From NCBI GenBank assembly GCA_964472545.1, contig CAYYNP010000048.1, positions 1 to 42,159 on the forward strand: 42,159 bases of DNA, written 5' to 3'. Positions 25,534-33,241 of the stretch are shown one piece after another. The DNA is from CAYYNP01 sp964472545 (GTDB taxonomy: Bacteria; Planctomycetota; Planctomycetia; Pirellulales; Thermoguttaceae). A program made the translations under genes and the position numbers. Numbering within the stretch: the stretch's first letter is position 1; every line of letters starts with the position of its first letter. The notes below the pieces were generated by a model. That model had not been told where the DNA came from, did not search any database, and saw only the letters and a program-made list of their open reading frames with translations.

Positions 25534-26442
25534 CTACGGCACTTGTTGCTCAGCGCAATCCTCTTCTGTTCCTCCGTGTTCTCGGTGCTCTCTGTGGTGA
25601 TTCTCCCGTTTCCCCAAAACCTCGACGAGCATCACCGCGGCGACCATCAGCACGGCCCCGACGATCTGGAGAATGCTGAGCCGATCGCCGGAGAGGGCGT
25701 ACCCGAAGGCGGCGGCCGAGAGGGGCGTCAGGGCGACGATTACGGTCACGCGGATGGCCGGGAGGTGTTGCTGGGCGTAGTTCTGGATGGTCGCCCCGGC
25801 GGCCGTCGAGACGGCTCCGGTGATCAATAGCGCTACCCAGACGTCGGCCTTGGGCAACGCCACCGGATCGACCAACGGCCAGACGAGCAGGAAGCCGACC
25901 GTGGAGACCATCACCTGGACGTAGGCGAAGCCGATCGCGTCGTGGTCTTTGGCGTAGCGGTCCAACATGGCGATGAACAGGCCGATGAACGCCGCCCCGA
26001 CGAGCGTGAGCAGATCGCCGACGTTGAACCGGCTCGGTCCGGTGCCGGTCAACAGCGCCAGGCCAACGAAGCTCACCGCGATCGCCGTCCACGAAAGCCA
26101 ACCCGTGCGCACGCCGAAGCACACTCGATTGGCCATCGGCGCGAAGACCACGAACAGCCCGGTGATCAGGCCCGAGTTGGTAACGCTCGTCCATTGCAGT
26201 CCGAAGGTCTGGGCAACGTAGGACGCCGAGAGCACCGCCCCGACGGGAATGCCCACGGCCAGCGAGCGCTTCGTCACCCGCGGAATCGCATACGGGCTCA
26301 TCACCGCCCCGGCGACGATGAACCGCGCGGACAGAAACGCCATCACGCCGAAGCCCACAATCGCGTCTTTGACCAGCACGAAGCTCCAGCCCCAGACGAC
26401 CGTGATCAGGACGAGCAGGACGGTGGGGATGAGGTGGTTCAT
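25534..26442 (-). CDS. EamA/DMT-family membrane transporter
   Basis: The 302-residue product has about ten membrane segments, arranged as two EamA repeats of five helices each (first LIPTVLLVLITVVWGWSFVLVK, second starting near FNVGDLLTLVGAAFIGLFIAM). This matches drug/metabolite transporter family exporters of amino acids or other small molecules. Homology starts at MNHLIPTVLL, so ATG 26442 is chosen; the frame is open upstream only because it crosses a palindromic repeat. The last 25 or so residues (GKRENHHREHREHGGTEED...) are hydrophilic and histidine-rich. They are encoded by what looks like a fragment of a dispersed intergenic repeat (25574-25608), so the ancestral stop was probably earlier. 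Confidence 0.9.
   Translation of the reverse strand: MNHLIPTVLLVLITVVWGWSFVLVKDAIVGFGVMAFLSARFIVAGAVMSPYAIPRVTKRSLAVGIPVGAVLSASYVAQTFGLQWTSVTNSGLITGLFVVFAPMANRVCFGVRTGWLSWTAIAVSFVGLALLTGTGPSRFNVGDLLTLVGAAFIGLFIAMLDRYAKDHDAIGFAYVQVMVSTVGFLLVWPLVDPVALPKADVWVALLITGAVSTAAGATIQNYAQQHLPAIRVTVIVALTPLSAAAFGYALSGDRLSILQIVGAVLMVAAVMLVEVLGKRENHHREHREHGGTEEDCAEQQVP
25574..25608. repeat. Dispersed-repeat fragment inside the 3' end of the transporter gene
   Basis: The sequence contains CTCCGTGTTCTCGGTGCTCT followed by CTGTGGTGATTC. From general knowledge, variants of this CTCTGTGTTCTCTGTGNCTC-type sequence are scattered through many environmental bacterial genomes. Here it encodes the unusual HHREHREHGGTEE tail. 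Only this copy is seen in the window. Confidence 0.4.
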
Positions 26443-26522
26443 GCGCTGTCGTGCTTGGCGAGGATGAAGCACGCTATTGTAGCGAACGGACGCGTCGGCG
26501 GAAGCGGAGCGCGGCAATAGAC

Positions 26523-26619
26523 GGGTGGGTGGGGCAAAGCACAGCGATGCCCCAGGGCGCCAGAGTCGATGTTGCCCGGAGCGTTTCCGGGGCACCGATG
26601 CGCTCTGCCCCAGCCACCC
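26523..26619. repeat. Palindromic intergenic repeat, family A, copy 3
   Basis: The arms are 26523-26553 (GGGTGGGTGGGGCAAAGCAC...) and 26589-26619 (...CTCTGCCCCAGCCACCC), inverted with a few mismatches. It lies between the stop of the galactosidase-like gene and the start of the EamA gene, both on the minus strand. Confidence 0.85.
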
Positions 26620-26635
26620 CATAACGGCTTTGTGT

Positions 26636-28918
26636 CTACTCGAACCTCATCGACCAGGAGACCTCGCGGCTTTCGGCAGTTTCGACGACAATGCGAGCGC
26701 TGCCGGGTTGCTCGGTGACGCTAACGTCGGCGTTGTAGATGTTGATTCGCCCGATCTTCCAGCCGCCACCTGCCGGCAATGCGATGCGAAGCTCGTAGGG
26801 GTCGCCGCCCACCACGTCACTCTTGCCCGAGAGCGTTTTGGCGGTAGGATCCCACTTCTCTTCGAGCACGTCGATGATCCCTTGGGTGATGTGTCGGGAC
26901 GTGCTCAGCAGTTGCGGATGATCGGCGACGGGGCGCAGCGCCAAGATTTGGCACGACGCGGGGGCGACTGTTCGCTTTAGCTGCCCTTCGATCGGCCCGA
27001 TGAACTCGTTGGCCCAATAGTCGAAGCCGACGTAGGTCTTCGTGCCGTCGAGCCCCAGCTTGTCGAGGTCATAGACGACTTCGTCGGCCTCGCGGTCGCT
27101 GAAGTTGAACAGACCGACCAGGTCCATCCGCTCGGTCGGCACGTGCCAGATCCGTGGCTTGTCGGTCTCGAACAGATCGACCGGTCGGGCCTTTTCGTTG
27201 TGCCCCGGCAGGCAGCGGCGCAGCAGGTCGAGCCGTTCCGGTGGCAACGTCGAGTATTGTTCGCTCGAGGTGTGCATGTCGCCGGCCACCGCCAACCAGG
27301 AGCACATCCAACGGGCCCGGTCGATCGGGTTGCTCGCTCGGGGGTAGACCGGGTCGGGGTCGTTGTGCCAGACGCGGCCGTTGAGAAAGTAGAGGTTCGT
27401 GCCGTGCCAGGCGCCTTTGGTCACCGCGCCCCACGATCCGCCGGCGGCACCGCCGTTGTCCGGGCCGATCCGCATGCCGTCGATCATGCCGAAGGCCGGG
27501 CCCATCGAGCGCATATTCTGCGAGACGTTGCAGCCGAGAATGAACGTGCCGGGGGCTTCTTCGCGGAGGATCCGCAGGCCCTTGCGATAGGCCTCGATGT
27601 GCGTCATGCCCGGGTCGTGCAGGGTGCTCTTGCCGAAGTCTTTGTTGCCGTAGGCCGTGTTGACGTAGATGTTGTAGGTGATCGCGCCGGTGTGCATGCC
27701 GTCGATCTTGAAATAGCGATATCCCCAGTCGTAGATCCGCCGGACCCGCTCGCGGACGAACCGCTCGGCCTTGGGGTTGGTCGTATCGATGCACGTGCCC
27801 GACCAGCGGGCGTCGTGGAAGGGTGTGCCGTCGGGGTTCTTGGCGAAGATTTCCGGATCGAAGTACGGGTTGCGGAAGTTGCCGGCAAAGGGCATGAACC
27901 AGATGCCGGCGACCATCCCGTGCGAGGTGATCGTCTTGGCCGTGTGTGCCATCCCCTTGGAGTAATTGGGCTTGGTGTCGGCGAAGACTTTGATCGGGCC
28001 GGTCGTCTGGATGCGTCCCTCGTGCTCAAAACCCTTGGGCAAGATCGCCTGCCAATGGTCATCGATCTGCATCACGTTCAAACCGTACGGCAGAAGCTCT
28101 TTGGCGGCGAATTCCGTGTTCTCGGCGATACGATTCTCGTCCGAGGCGCCGCCGTGATACCAGGTGCAATAGACGCCCGGCTTTGCAGCGAGCTTGATCC
28201 GATAGTGCTTGACGATCGAATCGGCGTAGGCCTCGAGCCCCAGCCGGGCGTCGTCGAAGTAGCCGATCAAGAGCGTTTCGGTCGGCCGCGACTTGCCGGG
28301 ATCGACCTGGAAATGGCCGAAGTCGATCTGGGCCCGGACGCGGGTCGTGCCGCCATCGTTCTCGGGGAAGAAGACGCCCACGCCCCGTTCGTGCGTCATC
28401 CATCCGCAGACGACGCCGTGGCGCGTGGCCGGATCGGCGATCGCGCTGAAGGCATAACTCCCGCGGGCTTCGCCGACCGGGGTTAGGCCGCCGGTGCCCA
28501 ACACGCGAAGTTGGTCTGGGGCGACGTCGAGGTTGACCCGAAAGTCGAGGTACTCCAACGCGTTGGCTTCGTACGGTTGGTCTGTTTCGTTGGCCACCGT
28601 TCGAGAGATATGGACGAACGAGCAATTCTCGTAGAGGGTCAATGCTGTCGTCCATCCGCCGGAATGCACAAGCCGGATGGCACGGCCCTCGCCCCAGGCA
28701 AGGTGTTTGACTTGCAGCACTTCCGTCTTTTCGATGGCTTGTGGGAGGGCGGCCCGTTCGACGAACGTGAAGTTGGTTTCGCGGTGGACGATCGATACCC
28801 GGGCCTTGCTGGTCACGACGACGCGGAGGGTTTCGTTTTCGACCGTCGTGTCGGCCGCCGTCGCGGTGCCGTGAAGCGCCATGACTGTCATAGCGAGTAG
28901 TGCCAGTTTGATACGCAT
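26636..28918 (-). CDS. Secreted GH36-like alpha-galactosidase
   Basis: The 760-residue product starts with a signal peptide (MRIKLALLAMTVMALHGTATA|AD). A beta-rich N-terminal domain (about 25-290) is followed by a TIM-barrel of the GH27/GH36/GH31 superfamily with NVMQIDDHWQ, HGMVAGIWFMPFAG and the likely nucleophile D406 in YFKIDGMHTG. DGMRIGPDNGG is a candidate acid/base strand. A C-terminal beta domain closes the protein. It probably releases alpha-linked galactose, or a related sugar, from polysaccharide in the periplasm or outside. ATG 28918 is preceded by AGGA 9 bases away; ATG 28954 is an alternative without a signal sequence at its start. It follows the fucosidase gene on the same strand by 174 bases, with a family A repeat between them. 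The exact substrate is uncertain. Confidence 0.88.
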   Translation of the reverse strand: MRIKLALLAMTVMALHGTATAADTTVENETLRVVVTSKARVSIVHRETNFTFVERAALPQAIEKTEVLQVKHLAWGEGRAIRLVHSGGWTTALTLYENCSFVHISRTVANETDQPYEANALEYLDFRVNLDVAPDQLRVLGTGGLTPVGEARGSYAFSAIADPATRHGVVCGWMTHERGVGVFFPENDGGTTRVRAQIDFGHFQVDPGKSRPTETLLIGYFDDARLGLEAYADSIVKHYRIKLAAKPGVYCTWYHGGASDENRIAENTEFAAKELLPYGLNVMQIDDHWQAILPKGFEHEGRIQTTGPIKVFADTKPNYSKGMAHTAKTITSHGMVAGIWFMPFAGNFRNPYFDPEIFAKNPDGTPFHDARWSGTCIDTTNPKAERFVRERVRRIYDWGYRYFKIDGMHTGAITYNIYVNTAYGNKDFGKSTLHDPGMTHIEAYRKGLRILREEAPGTFILGCNVSQNMRSMGPAFGMIDGMRIGPDNGGAAGGSWGAVTKGAWHGTNLYFLNGRVWHNDPDPVYPRASNPIDRARWMCSWLAVAGDMHTSSEQYSTLPPERLDLLRRCLPGHNEKARPVDLFETDKPRIWHVPTERMDLVGLFNFSDREADEVVYDLDKLGLDGTKTYVGFDYWANEFIGPIEGQLKRTVAPASCQILALRPVADHPQLLSTSRHITQGIIDVLEEKWDPTAKTLSGKSDVVGGDPYELRIALPAGGGWKIGRINIYNADVSVTEQPGSARIVVETAESREVSWSMRFE

Positions 28919-28961
28919 CGGACGTTGTCCTGTTTCGAGATTCGTGAGCTTCATCTGTTGG

Positions 28962-29030
28962 GGGTGGCTGGGGCAAAGCGCAGCGGTGCCCCAGATGGCG
29001 CCTCCTGGGGCACCGCTGCGCTTTGCCCCG
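28962..29030. repeat. Palindromic intergenic repeat, family A, copy 4 (one arm shortened)
   Basis: The left arm 28962-28992 (GGGTGGCTGGGGCAAAGCGC...) pairs with 29007-29029 (...CACCGCTGCGCTTTGCCCC). The outer AGCCACCC of the right arm is missing and replaced by a G/C run. It lies between the fucosidase and galactosidase-like genes. A C-rich homopolymer tract follows at about 29051-29069. Confidence 0.85.
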
Positions 29031-29092
29031 GGGGGCCCCGGTGGCGTTGTGCCCCCCCCACCCCCCCTGAGTATGCCACCAAACAATGTCTA

Positions 29093-31387
29093 CTACTTGA
29101 ACTTGACCTCATACGTTTGCCCCGCCTTCAATTCGATCTGTGCCGGTCCGTCGATCGCTTGTCCCTTCGGCGGACAGAGCACGTGACGGCCGTCGACCGT
29201 CGCCCGCAACGTCGCCCGAGTGGCGCGGCCGCTCTGCCAGTAGATATCTACCTCGACGCCGCCCCGTGCCCGCAGCCCCTTGACGTGACCGGCCGCCCAC
29301 TTGCTCGGCAAGGCCGGCAGCAAGGCGATCCGCCCGCTGTGGCTTTGCAGCAATCCCTCGGTGATGCCCGAGGCGCCGCCGAAGTTGCCGTCGATCTGAA
29401 ACGGCGGATGGGCGTCGAACATGTTCGGATACGTACGGCCGGGGCTGAGCAACGTCGAGAAGAGCCGGTACATCCGGTCGCCGTCGAGCAGCCGCGACCA
29501 GAGGTTCACTTTCCACGCCAGGCTCCAGCCGGTCGCCCCGTCGCCGCGGAATTCGACCGACTTCTTCGCCGCGGCGAACAACTCCGGCGTGGCGGCCGTG
29601 ATCTGGTCGCTGGGGAAGAGGGCGTAAAGGTGTGAAAGGTGGCGGTGCTTGTTGCTCGGGTTGTCCCAGTCGTGCAGGAACTCCTGCAACTGCCCGTGCC
29701 GGCCGATCTGATGCGGGGCGAGTCGCTTGCGAGTTACAGCGCACTGCTTGCGGAAGTCCTCATCCATGCCGAGGATCTCCGCCGCACGGATCGTATGGGC
29801 AAACAAGTCGCGGAGGATTTGCATGTCCATCGCCGGCCCGGAACACGTGCTGGCGCCGTGCGGATGCCCCAACTCCGGCGACATCGACGGGCACGTGACC
29901 AGCCACTGCTTCTCCGGATGCTCGACCAACGTATCGAGGAAGAACTGCGACGAGCCCTTCAGCACCGGGTAGATCTCGGCCAGATACTCTCGGTCGGGCT
30001 GAAACTCGTAGTGATACCACAGATGCTGACTCAGCCACGCCCCGCCCAACGGCCAGAGACCGTAAAACGCGGCGTCGATCGGGCAGGTGGCGCGCCACAG
30101 ATCGGTGTTGTGATGGCAGACCCAACCCCGGGCGCCGTAGTTGACCTTGGCCGTGCGGGCGCCGGTTACGGTCAACTGCTTGACCATCTCGATCAGCGGC
30201 TCGGCACATTCGGCCAGATTGCACGGCTCGGCCGGCCAGTAGTTCATCTCGGTGTTGATGTTGATCGTATACTTGCCACCCCACGGCGGGCTCATGCTCT
30301 CGTTCCAAATGCCCTGCAAGTTCATCGGCTGGCTGCCAGGCCGCGAACCGGAGATCATCAAGTAGCGGGCGAATTGGAAATAGAGCGTGGCAAGCTGCGG
30401 GTCGTTGCCTTCGCCGAACTTGGCGATCCGCTCGTCGGTCGGCAGATCGATCGAGTCGCTCGTGCCCAGGTCGAGTTCCACGCGGCGGAAGAGCCGACGG
30501 TGCTCGGCAACGTGGTCGCGGCGGATGGCCTCGAACGGCTTGTCGCCGATCATGGCCAGATAGGCCTTGGTCAGCGCCTCGGGATCGCCGCTGACGTCTT
30601 TGGGGCCTTTGTGGCTGGTGGCTGCAACGACCAGCAGCGTGGCGGCGTCGGCCCCGTCGACCTTGATTGTGTCGTCGGCCAACTCCATCTTCCCGCCGTC
30701 GAGAATCACGCGAACACGGCACTGGAACTTCAAAGCCCCCTTGATCCCCTCGGCGTCGCCGTTGACGCCTTGCATCACGAGCCGATCGGGCGCTTCGGTG
30801 GCGACCGTCGCCTGCTGCGGCGTGGCCATCGCGGCGGTGAACGAGACCTTGCCGGGCTCGTTGGCCGAGAGGCGCACGACGATCGCCTGGTCGATCGGGC
30901 TGGAGAATACCTCGCGGGTGTACTTCACACCGTCGAGCGTGTAGGTCGTCGTGGCCACCGCCTGGTCGATGTCCAACTGCCGGCGGTAATCGGACACGTC
31001 GCCCTTGGGCAGGATCAGCCTCAAGTCGCCCACTGTCTGATACGGCAACTGGCGAATCGGCCGGGCCATCATGTGCTGCTGGGCCAGATTCTGGGCGTCG
31101 CGATACTTGCCCTCGAAGACCAGCTTGCGGACCTCCGGCAGCGCCTTCAACGCGTCGGGATGGCTTGGGTCGTACGGTCCGCCGCCCCAGAGCGTGTCTT
31201 CGTTGATCTGGATCCGCTCTTCGTCCGTACGGCCGAAGACCATCGCCCCCAGCCGGCCGTTGCCGACGGCCAGCGCCTCGGTCCACGCCTTGGCCGGTTC
31301 GTCGTACCAAAGCACCATCGGCCCCGGATCGGCCACGGCGGGTGTGGCAAGCAACAGGAGCACAAGGGTCCGTATGAGCGTTCGCAT
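29093..31387 (-). CDS. Secreted GH95 alpha-L-fucosidase
   Basis: The 764-residue product has a signal peptide (MRTLIRTLVLLLLATPAVA|DPG) and full-length GH95 architecture. The N-terminal beta domain begins WYDEPAKAWTEALAVGNGRLGAMVFG and INEDTLWGGGPYD. The (alpha/alpha)6 barrel carries the base-assisting pair N376 and N378 in NINTEMNYWPAEPCNLAE, the acid in CPSMSPELG, and DAHPPFQIDGNFGGASGI. By analogy with bifidobacterial AfcA these are the catalytic Asn, Asn, Glu and Asp positions. It should hydrolyse terminal alpha-fucose (or alpha-galactose in some members) by inversion. GGAG 8 bases before ATG 31387 supports the start. With the galactosidase-like gene and the nearby sulfatase, it fits use of fucose-containing polysaccharide. 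Confidence 0.95.
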   Translation of the reverse strand: MRTLIRTLVLLLLATPAVADPGPMVLWYDEPAKAWTEALAVGNGRLGAMVFGRTDEERIQINEDTLWGGGPYDPSHPDALKALPEVRKLVFEGKYRDAQNLAQQHMMARPIRQLPYQTVGDLRLILPKGDVSDYRRQLDIDQAVATTTYTLDGVKYTREVFSSPIDQAIVVRLSANEPGKVSFTAAMATPQQATVATEAPDRLVMQGVNGDAEGIKGALKFQCRVRVILDGGKMELADDTIKVDGADAATLLVVAATSHKGPKDVSGDPEALTKAYLAMIGDKPFEAIRRDHVAEHRRLFRRVELDLGTSDSIDLPTDERIAKFGEGNDPQLATLYFQFARYLMISGSRPGSQPMNLQGIWNESMSPPWGGKYTININTEMNYWPAEPCNLAECAEPLIEMVKQLTVTGARTAKVNYGARGWVCHHNTDLWRATCPIDAAFYGLWPLGGAWLSQHLWYHYEFQPDREYLAEIYPVLKGSSQFFLDTLVEHPEKQWLVTCPSMSPELGHPHGASTCSGPAMDMQILRDLFAHTIRAAEILGMDEDFRKQCAVTRKRLAPHQIGRHGQLQEFLHDWDNPSNKHRHLSHLYALFPSDQITAATPELFAAAKKSVEFRGDGATGWSLAWKVNLWSRLLDGDRMYRLFSTLLSPGRTYPNMFDAHPPFQIDGNFGGASGITEGLLQSHSGRIALLPALPSKWAAGHVKGLRARGGVEVDIYWQSGRATRATLRATVDGRHVLCPPKGQAIDGPAQIELKAGQTYEVKFK

Positions 31388-31574
31388 GGCGATTCTCCAA
31401 GAAACGAGGCTGGGTGACCGTCGGCGGTTTCGATCCGCGTCCGGCCACTGAGCTTACGCCAAGGAGCCGCCGTTGTCAAAATCGGCACGCAGTGCCAAGC
31501 GGATTGGCGGGTGGTTGTGGCCGGAGGCTGGGCCGAGCTTCGCCCCGGCCGCCCGCAACGACCATTTGGGCTTT

Positions 31575-31663
31575 GTCGGAAGACTCGCGAATAGTAGTCG
31601 TCTCGCTCCGCGAGACGCAGTGACATCTCGCGGAGCGAGATGACTACTATGACGTTTTCCGAC
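31575..31663. repeat. Palindromic intergenic repeat, family C, full copy
   Basis: The arms 31591-31615 (ATAGTAGTCGTCTCGCTCCG...) and 31626-31650 (...GCGAGATGACTACTAT) match at 24 of 25 positions, and outer arms GTCGGAA (31575-31581) and TTCCGAC (31657-31663) extend the stem. Each inner arm is itself palindromic (TCTCGCTCCGCGAGA). It lies upstream of the fucosidase gene and downstream of the unrecognised 294-residue protein gene. Confidence 0.85.
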
Positions 31664-31694
31664 ATGGCCTAGCGCGAACCGGCGTCGTAGAGCC

Positions 31695-32579
31695 TCAGTT
31701 CGCGTCGTCGAAGCGCCCCAGCCCTTCGACCATCCGTGCGGCCGACGAGGTGGCCGTGCGAGTCGTGGGCTGCTCCAGCGCCATCAACTCGTCGACCAGC
31801 CCTTCGGCGTCGGTGGTGGTGTTGCTCAGCCGCAGCATCCAGAGCGAACGGAACAGGCCTGTCGAGTCGAACAGTTCGGGCTGGAAGCAAGAGAGGATGC
31901 TGCCGGCGATTTTGCCGTTGAGATCGGCATTGGGGCTGGTGGCCGTGAGCCCTTGGCGGAAGGCCGAACGTAGCGAGGCCAACACCAGCGGCCAGGCCTG
32001 ACGCCCGCCCTTGAGATTGCATTGGTAGCGGAGGTCTTCGGCGAACTCGCGTGCCCGTTCCGGGTCGACGGCAAATTCGCCGACGTCGTGCAGCCCCGCC
32101 AGATAGCCCACCAGCATATCGGTCCACCGTTCGGCACGTCGCCGCAGGTGGTTCAGTTTCATTGCCGCCTGGGTATCGATTCCCGACTTGCCCACCAGCA
32201 TCGTGAGCACCCGATGCCGCGCTTCGAGATGGCCGATCATTACGCTGCGGGTAACCGGTTCGCAGAGATCGGTGCCGTGGTGGCGATCGTAGGCACAGAG
32301 CACGGCGGTCCAAACTCGGGTGAGCACCTCGCCGGTGATGATCTCCTCGAAGATACCACGGATGAACGGCCATTGGGTCCGGGCTTGGGACTCGCCATTA
32401 GCGGCCGAGCCTTCATCGGCGAAGGTCCGCAGGCTCCTTCCCCAGCGGTCGAGCCGACATTTCGACGTGGCCCAGTATTGTTCCAATCCGGTGCCGGAGA
32501 GCTGGTGAGTGCCTCGAACCAAGACCGGCCCATGGGCGGAGACGATGGCTGCCAATTCGACGAGTTCGCGAGCGTGCAT
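31695..32579 (-). CDS. Conserved-looking protein of unknown function
   Basis: I do not recognise this 294-residue protein. It has no signal peptide or membrane segment and looks mainly helical, with many R, E, L and A residues. Recognisable stretches include LVRGTHQLSGTGLEQYWATS, WPFIRGIFEEIITGEVLTRVWTAVL and HGTDLCEPVTRSVMIGHLEARHRVL. The frame is open to 32783, but the upstream part runs through repeat-like GC-rich sequence. ATG 32579 (MHARELVELAAIVSAHG) begins the compositionally normal protein. No strong ribosome binding site is seen. Clean frame, codon pattern and length support a real cytoplasmic protein. Neighbours give no clear clue. Confidence 0.72.
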   Translation of the reverse strand: MHARELVELAAIVSAHGPVLVRGTHQLSGTGLEQYWATSKCRLDRWGRSLRTFADEGSAANGESQARTQWPFIRGIFEEIITGEVLTRVWTAVLCAYDRHHGTDLCEPVTRSVMIGHLEARHRVLTMLVGKSGIDTQAAMKLNHLRRRAERWTDMLVGYLAGLHDVGEFAVDPERAREFAEDLRYQCNLKGGRQAWPLVLASLRSAFRQGLTATSPNADLNGKIAGSILSCFQPELFDSTGLFRSLWMLRLSNTTTDAEGLVDELMALEQPTTRTATSSAARMVEGLGRFDDAN

Positions 32580-33241
32580 AGCGGTAGGGAGGTTCCGTAT
32601 GAATCGGGAAGCCGAAGGCGGCCGGCGGAAGAAGCCCGGCCGTCGGGAGAGCCCGAGGGGACCAAGGCTCTCCCCCCGCCGGGTGTGACGTGGGTAGGCG
32701 TTGGGGAATGCAAACCAGATGCCGAAACGCGGTGCGCCACCGGGCAGAATGCGAGTCGTGCGCCGTAAAGGGTTGTTGGACAACGGGTTGTGCGTTATCG
32801 GCGGCGGATCGTCAATGCCCGGCCGGAGGTTGTGATGTTGCCCAAAGGCGTCCGCGGTGTTTCGGCGGCGGAACGTTGCGGTGGAAGATGGGGGTGGCCA
32901 TACGGCGATTCGCGCCCTGAGATAGAGATAGACCGTCCTCGACCCCGACGGGGTCTAGACAACGCAGCCCAGGGTCGCCGCGAAGCGGCGCACCCTGGGG
33001 GGAAGGGTCCGAGGAAGAACCGAACGCCGCAGGCGTTCTACATGGCAGGGCGCGGTTGTACAACGCCGTTGGCGTTGACGTGATCTCGCCTAACCGATAC
33101 CCGGCGTGCGCCGCTGCTCAGCGACACCGGGCCGTGATGTCAAACGCCTACGGCGTTAAGAATCTACGTCGTCGGAAATACACGACGTAGGCGACGTGCA
33201 GCGTCGGCGATGTACAGCACTTGGAATTCGTGGCGGCAACC
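32580..33241. other. Gene-free 660-base stretch packed with short palindromes
   Basis: No supported gene lies here. Perfect or near-perfect short palindromes occur at 32645-32674 (GGGAGAGCC / GGCTCTCCC), 32941-32955 (GACCCCGACGGGGTC), 32968-32999 (CCCAGGGT... / ...ACCCTGGG), 33022-33038 (GAACGCCGCAGGCGTTC), 33061-33077 (CAACGCCGTTGGCGTTG), 33143-33157 (AACGCCTACGGCGTT) and 33165-33189 (TACGTCG / CGACGTA). It reads as a graveyard or array of several small repeat elements between two minus-strand genes. Confidence 0.7.

Noticed and set aside
1..29030. Repeats as a CRISPR array or rho-independent terminators
   Set aside because: The copies are far apart without regular spacers, and no U-tract follows the stems.
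29639..31417. 592-residue plus-strand open frame opposite the fucosidase gene
   Set aside because: Shadow frame: no domain, biased composition, and the opposite strand encodes a full GH95 enzyme.
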